A stretch of 13,194 nucleotides of DNA from DATBDM01 sp036269915 (GCA_036269915.1 DATBDM010000077.1:1-13194); one strand, 5' to 3'; shown: positions 1-6,671, counted from the stretch's first letter. Program-made: numbers and translations. The notes: generated by a model not told the origin, from the letters alone.

Positions 1-3
1 CGC

Positions 4-268
4 CTACGGAGCTGTGTCGCCGTAGATGTCCTGGTCCAGCCCGCCCGCGCGCGGGCAGAGGTCCGCGGTGAACACGCCACCCGCCTGGGTACGGCACTGC
101 AGCACGTCCGATCCGGGGTCGCCGTCGTCCGCCGCCGCCTCAGTAGTCGGACACGTAGCCGCCGGTGCCCGGCGCGTCGTTGCTCAGCCGCGTATCCCCG
201 AACGCCGTGCCGCCGAACGAGAGCACTCCTGCGACCACCGCGGACAATGCCAGCGCATGCCGTCTCAC
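4..268 (-). pseudogene. Remnant of a small exported protein, frameshifted or internally deleted
   Basis: Translation from GTG at 268 gives 42 residues: a signal peptide (MRRHALALSAVVAGVLSFGG, cleavage near TAFG|D) and then a short mature stretch containing RLSNDAPGTGGYVSDY, ended by TGA at 142-140. Just after that stop the reading frame moves by +1. About 45 further codons, nearly all ending in G or C, run to TAG at 6-4 and encode an acidic tail with cysteines (DVLQCRTQ, ADLCPRAGG, DIYGDTAP). The +1 frame has no start codon of its own after its last upstream stop, so the two halves most likely come from one gene. From memory, the RLSND...GGYVSDY stretch resembles the mature N-terminus of large secreted sialidase/BNR-repeat-like proteins of Thermoleophilia. 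If that is right, most of the gene has been deleted. An intact 42-residue secreted peptide is the main alternative. No function is assigned. Confidence 0.5.
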
Positions 269-271
269 GAG

Positions 272-283
272 CCCTTCCTCCCC
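272..283 (-). promoter_or_regulatory. Shine-Dalgarno sequence of the exported-protein remnant
   Basis: On the minus strand GGGGAGGAAGGG lies before the GTG at 268, with GGAGG 8 bases from the start codon. This near-ideal site supports the GTG start and shows that the signal-peptide half was once, or still is, translated. Confidence 0.6.
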
Positions 284-312
284 ATCTCAGAACGGTCGAC
301 CGTCGGACGACG

Positions 313-1461
313 CTACGCCTGAGTGCTCAGATGAGCAACCGGGAACCGGTGGGGAGCGAACCGGCTCGCCGCGAGCACGAGCACGGCCCCGAGGCCGAGC
401 ACCGCGCCGAGGCCGAGCGGCGCTGCCAGCAGGCCGGCCGCGAGTGGGCCGGCAAGCAGCCCGAGACCGTTCCCGGCCATCGTCGTCGCCAGCCCGAGCG
501 ACGGGCGCTCGGGGAACAGCTGCATGCTCCACAGCGCCTGGATCGCGACGACCGCGTTGTAGGCAGCGCCGAAGAGCACGCCGCCGATCACCGCGACAGC
601 GAGCGAGCGGGGAGCGACCGCCAGCAGTGCGATCCCGGCCGCCTCGGCCGTCACGCATGCGCGGAAGGCGCGACGGGCGCCGAGCCGGTGCACGAGGTCG
701 CCGGCGAGCGTCGCGAGGATGCCCGCCGCGCCGACCACGCCCAGGAACGCGCGGCTCGCGTCGGAGGAGAGCGCGCCGGCCGCGTCCAGCCGCTCGACGG
801 CGAAGGTCCAGAACGCCGACGAGCCGAGCCCGACGAGCACCGCGCTCGTGAGCAGCGGTGCGGTGCGCGGGTCGCGCAGCGCGCGCAGCGGGCTCGCCGC
901 CGAGGCGGCGGCCGGCCCGCGCGGGAGCACGCGGGCCGCCCACGCCGCCGCGGCCAGCGCGAGCCCCGCACACGCGAGCCAGGCCGCGCGCCAGTCCGTC
1001 CCGGCGGCGATCGCGATCGGCGCGGCGACCGCGACGCCGTAGCCCGTCCCGCAGTTGATCGACGCGAGCACGCGGTCGCGGGTCCCGGCGGCGAGGTCGC
1101 GCGCCGCGTCGGAGAATGGCGGGAAGGCCAGTCCCGCTCCCGCGCCGCCGGCGAGGATGCCGGCGAGCAGGCCCGCCGGCGAGCGGGTCAGTGCGGCGAG
1201 CGCCATCCCTGCTGCCGCCAGCAGGCCGGCGCTCACGGCGGTGCGGCGCGGGCCTGCGCGACCCGCGAGCGCGCCGGTCGCCGCCGTCGCGGCAAGGTAG
1301 GCGACGTAGCCGGCGCTGGCGAGGGCTCCGAGCGTCCCGGGGCCGAGGCGGTACTCGCGCCGGATGTCCGGCAGCAGCAGGCCGTAGCCGTAGCGGGCCA
1401 TGCCGAAGCTCACGCCGACGACGCCGATCCCGGCCCCGGCAAGCCGGACCGCGCCCGTCAC
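313..1461 (-). CDS. MFS transporter, YbfB/YjiJ-like, probable drug or metabolite efflux
   Basis: The protein has 382 residues, a normal major facilitator length, and is almost entirely made of Ala/Gly/Leu/Val-rich helices consistent with 12 membrane segments. Helix 1 runs into FGMARYGYGLLLPDIR followed by a GALASAGYVAYL helix. This resembles the first two helices of the YbfB/YjiJ-type MFS group, so the subfamily call is from memory. Basic loops between helices (for example AGRAGPRRTA after helix 2) occupy the usual cytoplasmic positions. The chosen GTG start at 1461 overlaps the stop of the upstream marR gene in a GTGA arrangement, which implies one transcript and coupled translation. The substrate is unknown. 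Pairing with a MarR repressor suggests inducible export of a small toxic molecule. Confidence 0.85.
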   Translation of the reverse strand: MTGAVRLAGAGIGVVGVSFGMARYGYGLLLPDIRREYRLGPGTLGALASAGYVAYLAATAATGALAGRAGPRRTAVSAGLLAAAGMALAALTRSPAGLLAGILAGGAGAGLAFPPFSDAARDLAAGTRDRVLASINCGTGYGVAVAAPIAIAAGTDWRAAWLACAGLALAAAAWAARVLPRGPAAASAASPLRALRDPRTAPLLTSAVLVGLGSSAFWTFAVERLDAAGALSSDASRAFLGVVGAAGILATLAGDLVHRLGARRAFRACVTAEAAGIALLAVAPRSLAVAVIGGVLFGAAYNAVVAIQALWSMQLFPERPSLGLATTMAGNGLGLLAGPLAAGLLAAPLGLGAVLGLGAVLVLAASRFAPHRFPVAHLSTQA

Positions 1462-1970
1462 GTACGCGTCGTGTGATCGAGCGGGCAACCGGGATCGCGG
1501 GTACACGCGCGGCGGTCGCACATCCGGCAGGCGTGCACCGCCCCCGGCCGGTCCTCGGCGAGCGCGGCGACGAGTCGCTCGAGCAGCGGCTCGAGCGCCG
1601 TGCGCTCGTCCAGCGACAGCGCGCCGAGCAGCTCGCGCAGCGGCTGCGCGCGGCGCGCGAGCAGCGAGTCCGCCGCACGCTCGCCCGCCGCCGTCAGGTG
1701 CAGCGCGCGGGTGCGGCGGTCCGGCCCCGGCCGACGCTCGACGTGTCCGCTCGCCGCGAGCTGGTCGACGAGCCGCACGGTGGCGGGCTGCGAGATGCCG
1801 AGCGCGCGGCGCAGGCTCTCGAGCGGCTCGCCCGGCCACGCCTGCAGATGGACGAGCGCGGCGGGCGCGCTTCCCGCGACGCCGAGCCCGTCGACCGCGG
1901 CGGCGCGCAGGCGATCGGCCGCGGCGAGCGCCGTGACGCCGAGGAGGTTGGCGAGCCGGTCTTCGTCCAT
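1458..1970 (-). CDS. MarR-family transcriptional regulator with C-terminal Cys4 cluster
   Basis: This 170-residue protein is a typical MarR-size dimeric winged-helix regulator. An N-terminal dimerisation helix is followed by the helix-turn-helix at about residues 48-75 (SLRRALGISQPATVRLVDQL). The wing at about 78-92 (VERRPGPDRRTRALHLT) contains the family's DRR signature. Unusually, the C-terminus carries Cys148, Cys151, Cys156 and Cys162 (C-X2-C-X4-C-X5-C), which could bind zinc or sense thiol oxidation. ATG at 1970 is the only start in the frame, because an in-frame stop lies at 2030-2028. No SD precedes it, so the message may be leaderless. The gene overlaps the MFS transporter by 4 nt and a perfect inverted repeat sits 4 nt before its ATG. 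Autorepression of the repressor-transporter operon is the likely role. Confidence 0.88.
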   Translation of the reverse strand: MDEDRLANLLGVTALAAADRLRAAAVDGLGVAGSAPAALVHLQAWPGEPLESLRRALGISQPATVRLVDQLAASGHVERRPGPDRRTRALHLTAAGERAADSLLARRAQPLRELLGALSLDERTALEPLLERLVAALAEDRPGAVHACRMCDRRACTRDPGCPLDHTTRT

Positions 1971-1974
1971 GAGG

Positions 1975-1993
1975 CATGCATACCCGATGCATG
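1975..1993. promoter_or_regulatory. Probable MarR operator, perfect inverted repeat
   Basis: CATGCAT, 5 spacer bases ACCCG, then ATGCATG: two perfect 7-bp arms spanning 19 bp, a size suited to a MarR dimer. The site begins 4 bases upstream of the marR start codon and covers the position where a leaderless -10 (TATGCA on the minus strand, 1982-1977) would lie. It is also the only strong symmetric site in the 72-bp gap shared with the divergent carboxyltransferase gene. Binding would block marR-MFS transcription directly. An effect on the plus-strand gene is possible but less certain, as the site lies about 58 bp before that gene's presumed start of transcription. Confidence 0.6.
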
Positions 1994-2028
1994 TGTCCGG
2001 CGAACGGACGAAAGCCTGAGCCGGGTGT

Positions 2029-2034
2029 CAGTCT
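2029..2034 (+). promoter_or_regulatory. Candidate -10 element of the carboxyltransferase gene
   Basis: CAGTCT followed by 8 bases (GCCGTGCC) and the ATG at 2043. This differs by one base from TAnnnT and has the spacing of a leaderless or near-leaderless actinobacterial promoter. There is no SD before the ATG. It is a weak call on its own; the repeated layout at other genes here supports it. Confidence 0.35.
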
Positions 2035-2042
2035 GCCGTGCC

Positions 2043-3569
2043 ATGACCGACCTCGACGAGGTGCTGCGCCGCCGCGCGCTGACCGAGGATGCGGCGCGGC
2101 CGGACGCCGTCGCCAAACGCCACGCGCAGGGCGGCCGGACCGCGCGCGAGAACGTCGAGGACCTCGTCGACCAGGGGTCGTGGGTCGAGTACGGACGCTT
2201 CGCGATCGCAGCCCAGCGCGCCCGGCGCGAGCTCGACGACCTGATCGCCAACACCCCGGCCGACGGGCTGCTGGCGGGGACCGCGCGCATCGCCGGCCGG
2301 CCGGTCGCGGTGCTCGCCTACGACTACACCGTCATGGCCGGCACCCAGGGCATGACGGGCCACGCCAAGAAGGACCGCCTGTTCGAGCTGATCGAGCGGC
2401 TGGAGCTCCCGGTCGTGTTCTTCGCCGAGGGTGGCGGCGGGCGGCCGGGGGACACCGACATCCCCGCGGTGTCGTGGCTGCACACGCGCGCGTTCGCGTT
2501 CTGGGCCAGGCTCGCCGGCAAGGTGCCGCGGATCGCGATCGTCAAGGGGCGCTGCTTCGCGGGCAACGCCGTGATCGCGGGCTGCTCGGATCTCATCATC
2601 GCCACCGAGGACGCCTCGCTGGGTATGGGCGGCCCGGCGATGATCGCCGGCGGCGGGCTCGGCGACGTCGCCGCCGAGGACGTCGGGCCGATGTCGATGC
2701 AAGAGCCCAACGGCACCGTCGACCTGGTGGTCGCCGACGAGGCCGAGGCCGTGGCCGCGGCCAAGCTGCTGCTGTCCTACTTCGGCCGGCCGCGCGACGA
2801 CAGCCCGTTCGCAGCGGCCGACCAGGCCGCGCTGCGCGACGCGCTCCCCGAGAGCGGGCGGCGCGCCTACGACGTCGTGCCGGTCATCCACACGCTCGCC
2901 GACGCGGGCTCGGTGACCGTCCTGCGCCCGCGCTTCGCGCCCGAGATGGTCACCGCGTTCGCGCGCATCGAGGGCCGGCCCGTCGGCGTCATCGCCAACA
3001 ACACGAAGCACCGGGCGGGGACGATCATGTCCGACTCGGCCGACAAGGCCGCGCGCTTCTTGCAGCTGTGCGACGGCTACGGGATCCCGATCCTCTCGCT
3101 CGTCGACACGCCCGGGTTCATGGTCGGCCCCGAGCACGAGCAGACGGCGCTCGTGCGCCACACCTCGCGGCTGCTGATCGCCGGCGCCTCCCTGCGCGTC
3201 CCGTTCCTCGCGGTCATCCTGCGCCGCGCCTACGGCCTCGGCGCGCAGGCGATGGTCGGCGGCAGCCTGCACGAGCCAGTCCTCACGGTCGCGTGGCCGA
3301 GCGCCCACCTCGGGCCGATGGGGTTGGAGGGCGCGGTCCGGCTGGCGCTCCGGCGCGAGCTGGAGGCGATCGCCGACGACGCCGAGCGCGAGGCCCGCGT
3401 CCGCGAGCTCACCGACGCCGCGTACGAGAACGCGGCCGCGATCAACGCCGCGCAGTTCTTCGAGCTCGACGACGTGATCGACCCGGCGGAGACCCGCGCG
3501 ATCGTCGCCGCCACGCTGCTCGCCGCGGGCACGCCCGCGGCGAGCCACCGCACGGTCGACGCCTGGTGA
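2043..3569 (+). CDS. Acyl-CoA carboxylase carboxyltransferase (beta-type) subunit
   Basis: The 508-residue protein has the length and two-half layout of the decarboxylase/carboxyltransferase (crotonase-fold) subunits that transfer CO2 from carboxybiotin to an acyl-CoA in the cytoplasm. The N-terminal half (about 30-250) has GGRTARENVEDLVDQGSWVEYG, the acyl-CoA-side loop EGGGGRPGDTD (129-139) and GRCFAGNAVIAGCSDLIIAT (169-188). The C-terminal half (about 280-500) has AGTIMSDSADKAARFLQLCD (325-344), LVDTPGFMVG (353-362) and the second oxyanion-hole loop YGLGAQAM (397-404). No biotin carboxylase or biotin carrier gene is adjacent, so its partners would be encoded elsewhere. The acyl substrate cannot be read from the sequence; acetyl-, propionyl- or a branched acyl-CoA are all possible. 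ATG at 2043 fits the family N-terminus. GTG at 2025 is possible but less likely. Confidence 0.9.
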   Translation: MTDLDEVLRRRALTEDAARPDAVAKRHAQGGRTARENVEDLVDQGSWVEYGRFAIAAQRARRELDDLIANTPADGLLAGTARIAGRPVAVLAYDYTVMAGTQGMTGHAKKDRLFELIERLELPVVFFAEGGGGRPGDTDIPAVSWLHTRAFAFWARLAGKVPRIAIVKGRCFAGNAVIAGCSDLIIATEDASLGMGGPAMIAGGGLGDVAAEDVGPMSMQEPNGTVDLVVADEAEAVAAAKLLLSYFGRPRDDSPFAAADQAALRDALPESGRRAYDVVPVIHTLADAGSVTVLRPRFAPEMVTAFARIEGRPVGVIANNTKHRAGTIMSDSADKAARFLQLCDGYGIPILSLVDTPGFMVGPEHEQTALVRHTSRLLIAGASLRVPFLAVILRRAYGLGAQAMVGGSLHEPVLTVAWPSAHLGPMGLEGAVRLALRRELEAIADDAEREARVRELTDAAYENAAAINAAQFFELDDVIDPAETRAIVAATLLAAGTPAASHRTVDAW

Positions 3570-3578
3570 CGACTACCG

Positions 3579-4910
3579 CTAGGCGCCGATGAGGCCGAAC
3601 AGCGGCCAAGCGCCGGGCACGCCCTTGAGCGCGTGGCTGCCGCGGTCGGTGAAGCGCAGGCCGGCGCCGACCACCGTGCCGTAGGTCGTCCCGGAGGCGA
3701 GCACTTCGCCCGCCGTGGCGAGCGCGCTCACCCGCGCGGCGATGTGCACCGCCATGCCGCCGACGTCGTCGCCCATCCGCTCGCACTCGCCGGTGTGCAG
3801 CCCGCAGCGGACGTCGACGCCGACCTCGGCCGTGGCGCGCACGATCGCCCCGGCGCAGCGGACCGCGCGGCTCGGCGCGCCGTCGAAGACGATGAGGAAG
3901 CCGTCGCCGATCGTCTTGACCTCGCGGCCGTCGAAGCGCTCGACCTCGCGGCGCACGGCGGCATGGTGGGCGGCGAGGAGATCGCGCCAGCGCTTGTCGC
4001 CGAGCGCGGCGGCGAGCTCCGTGCCGCCGCAGATGTCGGTGAACAGCACGGTGAGCAGCGAGCGCTGGACGTCGTCGCGGCGCCCGCCGGTGAGGAACTC
4101 CTCGATCTCGCCGAGGAAGGCCTCGGTGTCGCCGAGTGTCGGCAGGCTGTCCTCGCCCTCGAGCCAGACGAGCTTGGCGCCCGGGATGTGCTCGGCCAGG
4201 TACTGCGAGTGGCGCGGGTCGATCATGCGGTCGTCGCGCCGGTGCAACAGCAGCGTCGGCACGCGCAGGTTGCCGAGCGCGTCGCGCACGTCGACATCGC
4301 CCAGCATCCGCGCCAGCGCCGTCATCCCGCCCGGGCTGGCCGAGAGCCGCTGCAGCCGCGCGACCCAGGCCAGCATCCGCTCGTCGCCCACCGCGCTCGG
4401 CGCCATCTGCTCGAGCAGCTGGCGGCCGTCGCCCCAGGTCTCGATCGTGTGCGCGATCCGCGCATCGCGCTCCTCGCGAGTGTCGAGCCAGGGGAGGTCG
4501 TCGCTGCGAGTCGTGCGCGCGAAGCCGGCGTACAGGATCAGCGCGCTGGTGCGCTCCGGGTGCTTGGCGGCGAAGCGGATCGCGTAGGGCGCCGCGGCGC
4601 TGTAGGCGTGCAGGGCCGTGCGCTCGGAGCCGACGGCGTCGAGCACCGCGGTGAGGTCCTCGACCTCGTCCTCGAGCTCGACGGGACCCACGAGCGGGTC
4701 CGACAGGCCCGTGCCGCGCCGGTCCATCAGGATCAGCCGCGAGAACTCGGCCTGGCGGTCGAGCAGCCGGGCGAGCGCGGGGTCCTCCCACAGCTGCTCG
4801 ATGTGGGAGATGATGCCCGCCACGAAGACCAGGTCCAGCGGCCCGTCGCCGTGGACCTGGTAGGCGATGCTGGTCTCGCCGCTGCGGGTGTAGCGCGTAC
4901 GCGGGGGCAC
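3579..4910 (-). CDS. Alpha/beta-hydrolase-like domain fused to class III adenylate cyclase
   Basis: Residue numbers count from an alternative GTG at 4934. Residues 13-283 form an alpha/beta-hydrolase-like domain; about 292-450 form a class III nucleotide cyclase that would make cAMP from ATP. The cyclase looks intact: metal-binding Asp300 (VLFTDICGG) and Asp344 (TIGDGFLIVFDG), purine-reading Lys340, the RCGLHTGE strand, and His397/Arg401 in GMAVHIAARV, as in other bacterial fusions of this type. The hydrolase part looks inactive. Ser112 sits in AYSAA instead of GxSxG, and the usual D-H-x-P-W of the histidine loop reads EDSLPTLGD, with Ser263 in place of His. Asp235, a possible acid residue, is kept. 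I chose GTG at 4910 because PPRTRYTRSG is the usual family N-terminus and TAGGCT lies 7 bases before it. The gene is tail-to-tail with the carboxyltransferase, 9 bp apart. A ligand-sensing role for the N-terminal domain is inference. Confidence 0.88.
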   Translation of the reverse strand: MPPRTRYTRSGETSIAYQVHGDGPLDLVFVAGIISHIEQLWEDPALARLLDRQAEFSRLILMDRRGTGLSDPLVGPVELEDEVEDLTAVLDAVGSERTALHAYSAAAPYAIRFAAKHPERTSALILYAGFARTTRSDDLPWLDTREERDARIAHTIETWGDGRQLLEQMAPSAVGDERMLAWVARLQRLSASPGGMTALARMLGDVDVRDALGNLRVPTLLLHRRDDRMIDPRHSQYLAEHIPGAKLVWLEGEDSLPTLGDTEAFLGEIEEFLTGGRRDDVQRSLLTVLFTDICGGTELAAALGDKRWRDLLAAHHAAVRREVERFDGREVKTIGDGFLIVFDGAPSRAVRCAGAIVRATAEVGVDVRCGLHTGECERMGDDVGGMAVHIAARVSALATAGEVLASGTTYGTVVGAGLRFTDRGSHALKGVPGAWPLFGLIGA

Positions 4911-4917
4911 GGGCGCC

Positions 4918-4923
4918 AGCCTA
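4918..4923 (-). promoter_or_regulatory. -10 element of a probable leaderless promoter for the cyclase gene
   Basis: TAGGCT on the minus strand, then 7 bases (GGCGCCC) and GTG at 4910. It matches TAnnnT at the spacing expected when transcription begins at or next to the start codon. It supports the GTG at 4910 over the one at 4934, which would lie upstream of this promoter. Confidence 0.5.
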
Positions 4924-5127
4924 CGGCGCGGCACCGGCCGCGGGCGGGCGCGGTCGCGCCGGCGGCGGTCAACTGCGGCTGGGTAGGGCGGTGGCCACCT
5001 CAGCGGGTCGAAAACGTCGCTTCCCCGCGGCGCGCGGGTAGTCGCGTGACGTTTCAGGCCATATGCAGGAAAAACGTCACTCGTCCCAGCCGGGGTTGAC
5101 CTTCGTCCGGCGCCCCGCCGCGCCCGC
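4924..5127. other. Intergenic region with a repeated AAACGTC element
   Basis: This gap between the cyclase start and the end of the small conserved gene holds no credible ORF: the short plus-strand frame through it is antisense to the next gene. It contains AAACGTCGC at 5012-5020, its inverse GTGACGTTT at 5046-5054, and AAACGTCAC at 5072-5080. The last two form a perfect 9-bp inverted repeat around 17 bases. No T-tract follows on either strand, so a regulator-binding site fits better than an intrinsic terminator. Confidence 0.5.
5046..5080. repeat. 9-bp perfect inverted repeat (GTGACGTTT / AAACGTCAC)
   Basis: Arms at 5046-5054 and 5072-5080 with a 17-base loop. A third, one-mismatch copy (AAACGTCGC, 5012-5020) lies 34 bp before the first arm. 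The A/T-rich motif stands out against very G+C-rich surroundings. It lies 100-170 bp upstream of the cyclase start and 48-120 bp past the end of the small conserved gene, so it may regulate the former or fold in the 3' end of the latter. Confidence 0.5.
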
Positions 5128-5454
5128 CTACGAGATCGGCGGCGGCGCCGAGGCGACGAACGGCGGCGTGCTCGTCTCCTCGATCGTGCCGAGGTCCTCG
5201 AGCTCGATGACCATCACGATGTGCGGCACGGCGACCGCGAGGTACTCGTGGTGCTCGGGCTCGTGGGCGCTGTCCAGCCAGCGGACGTCCACGTCGGTCA
5301 GCGCGAGGAACTCGCGCTCGTGGGCGTTGAGGAAGTCCGTCGTCCGCGAGCGGTAGCCCTCGTTGGGGAGCTGCAGCGTCCCCTCCATCTCGTGGCGCTG
5401 CGTCTCGATCCGGACCCGTTCGCGGCGAAAGTGCATGGCGGGAGTATCGGGCAT
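5128..5454 (-). CDS. Small conserved protein of unknown function (DUF6812-like)
   Basis: A 108-residue soluble protein. The core at about 8-88 reads FRRERVRIETQRHEMEGTLQ, LPNEGYRSRTTDFLN, EREFLALTDVDVRWLD and LAVAVPHIVMVIELED. This alternates short strands in the way of a small beta-barrel or sheet protein, followed by a Pro/Ser-rich tail. I recall similar actinobacterial proteins with the EG-L-LP-GYRSR-DFLN pattern, named DUF6812 from memory and not verified. There is no signal peptide, membrane helix or recognisable catalytic motif. Residues are balanced, and the opposite-strand frames look like antisense shadows. ATG at 5454 gives MPDTPAM; Met7 at 5436 is an alternative. The gene is divergent from the amidohydrolase across 29 bp. 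No function can be assigned. Confidence 0.75.
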   Translation of the reverse strand: MPDTPAMHFRRERVRIETQRHEMEGTLQLPNEGYRSRTTDFLNAHEREFLALTDVDVRWLDSAHEPEHHEYLAVAVPHIVMVIELEDLGTIEETSTPPFVASAPPPIS

Positions 5455-5465
5455 GCGCGCGCCGC

Positions 5466-5475
5466 CCTATAGCCT
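5466..5475. promoter_or_regulatory. Shared palindromic -10 region of two divergent genes
   Basis: The 29-bp gap holds CTATAG (5467-5472), which is its own reverse complement. Read forward, TAGCCT (5470-5475) lies 8 bases before ATG at 5484. Read in reverse, TATAGG (5471-5466) lies 11 bases before ATG at 5454. Neither gene has an SD, so both could start transcription within a few bases of their start codons from one overlapping core promoter. Confidence 0.45.
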
Positions 5476-5483
5476 CACCGCCC

Positions 5484-6671
5484 ATGCTCGACGTGGATGC
5501 CATCGTCAGACCCTGGTGGGACCGCCTTCAGTCCGACTACGGCGAGCTCGCGCTCTATGACGCCCACACGCACATCGGGCGCAACGATCCGGACGGCTTC
5601 AAGCAGTCGCCGGAGGAGCTGATCGGCGCGCTCGAGCGGGCGGGCGCGCGCGGCGTGACGTTCCCCTCGCACGAGCCCGACGGCTACCCGGAGGCCAACG
5701 ACGCCGCGATCGAGGCCGCGCGCAACTCGGGCGGCCGCCTGGTCGCGTACTGCCGCATCGACCCGCGCGCCGGCGATCCCGTCGCCGAGGCGACGCGCTG
5801 CCTGGACGCAGGCGCCCGCGGGATCAAGTTCCATCCCCGCGCCGAGCGGTTCACGCTGTCCCAGCCGGGTGTGCGGGAGGTCGTCGCCGTCGCCCACGAG
5901 CGCCGCGTGCCCGTGCTGATCCACGCCGGGCGCGGCATCCCGGCACTCGGGCGCGACACGGTCCACCTCGCCGGCGAGTACCCGGGCGCGCGGATGATCC
6001 TCGCCCACGGCGCGATCTCCGACCTCGCGTGGCTGTGGAAGGTGATGCCCGAGCATCCGAACCTCTTCGTCGACACCTCCTGGTGGAACCCGGCCGACCT
6101 GATCGCGCTCTTCACGCTGGTCGGCGCCGGGCACGTCGTGTGGGCGAGCGACTCGCCGTACGGCACGCCGGTCAACTCGGCGATCATCGGGCTGCGCTGC
6201 GCCGCCCAGGCGGGCCTCACGCCCGAGCAGCTGCGGCTCGTGGCCGGCGGCCAGATGGAGCGGCTCCTGGCCGGCGAGGAGCCCGCCGACGGCGGCCCGC
6301 CGACACGGCTCGAGCAGCCGGTGCCGCTGCTGGCCGAGCGCGTCGTGAGCCACCTGACCTCGGCCATGGGGCGGGCGTTCGGCGGCGGCGACCCCTCCGA
6401 GCCGATCGCGATCGCCCGGCTCGCCTGCGCGGTCGGCGAGGACGACCCGCATCACGCGCACTTCTCGAGTGTCCTGCAGCTGCTCGACCTCTTCCGGGAG
6501 CACCTCGCGCCGCCCGAGGACGGTCGCCCGATCCCCTCGGCCGGGCGCTTCCTGGTCTGCGCGCTCGTCGTCGCGCGCACGATCGACGTGCCGGTCCCCG
6601 AGCTGCCGGACGCGCCCGCGCCGACGCGCGAGGAGACCGAGCGCCGCGATCCCGACGAAGTCAGTACCTAG
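5484..6671 (+). CDS. Amidohydrolase-family metal-dependent hydrolase (TIM barrel)
   Basis: The 395-residue protein starts with about 270 residues of an amidohydrolase barrel of the Amidohydro_2 type. Visible metal and catalytic positions are His28/His30 (DAHTHIG, strand 1), Lys115-x-His117 (GIKFHPR), His147 (VLIHAGRG), His175 (ILAHGA) and Asp223 (ASDSPYG), in the expected order. The family hydrolyses amide or ester bonds or decarboxylates cyclic substrates with a divalent metal in the cytoplasm; the substrate here is unknown. Residues about 275-395 form an extra helical, acidic and Pro-rich C-terminal region with HHAHFSS, which the basic family lacks. ATG at 5484 has no SD but a TAGCCT hexamer 8 bases upstream. 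The secreted hydrolase gene follows 63 bp later on the same strand, with a hairpin between them. Confidence 0.85.
   Translation: MLDVDAIVRPWWDRLQSDYGELALYDAHTHIGRNDPDGFKQSPEELIGALERAGARGVTFPSHEPDGYPEANDAAIEAARNSGGRLVAYCRIDPRAGDPVAEATRCLDAGARGIKFHPRAERFTLSQPGVREVVAVAHERRVPVLIHAGRGIPALGRDTVHLAGEYPGARMILAHGAISDLAWLWKVMPEHPNLFVDTSWWNPADLIALFTLVGAGHVVWASDSPYGTPVNSAIIGLRCAAQAGLTPEQLRLVAGGQMERLLAGEEPADGGPPTRLEQPVPLLAERVVSHLTSAMGRAFGGGDPSEPIAIARLACAVGEDDPHHAHFSSVLQLLDLFREHLAPPEDGRPIPSAGRFLVCALVVARTIDVPVPELPDAPAPTREETERRDPDEVST

Noticed and set aside
165..1476. Long plus-strand open frames rich in Arg, Pro and Ala across the first 1.5 kb
   Set aside because: They are antisense to the MFS and marR genes, have low-complexity composition typical of high-GC shadows, and show no family signature.
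1116..2042. In-frame N-terminal extension of the carboxyltransferase back to 1116
   Set aside because: The extension is Arg/Ala-rich, antisense to MFS and marR, and absent from the family, whose N-terminus fits ATG at 2043.
5046..5080. Intrinsic terminator for the small conserved gene
   Set aside because: The inverted repeat has A/T-rich arm ends, a 17-base loop and no T-tract after it on the minus strand, so a terminator is poorly supported.
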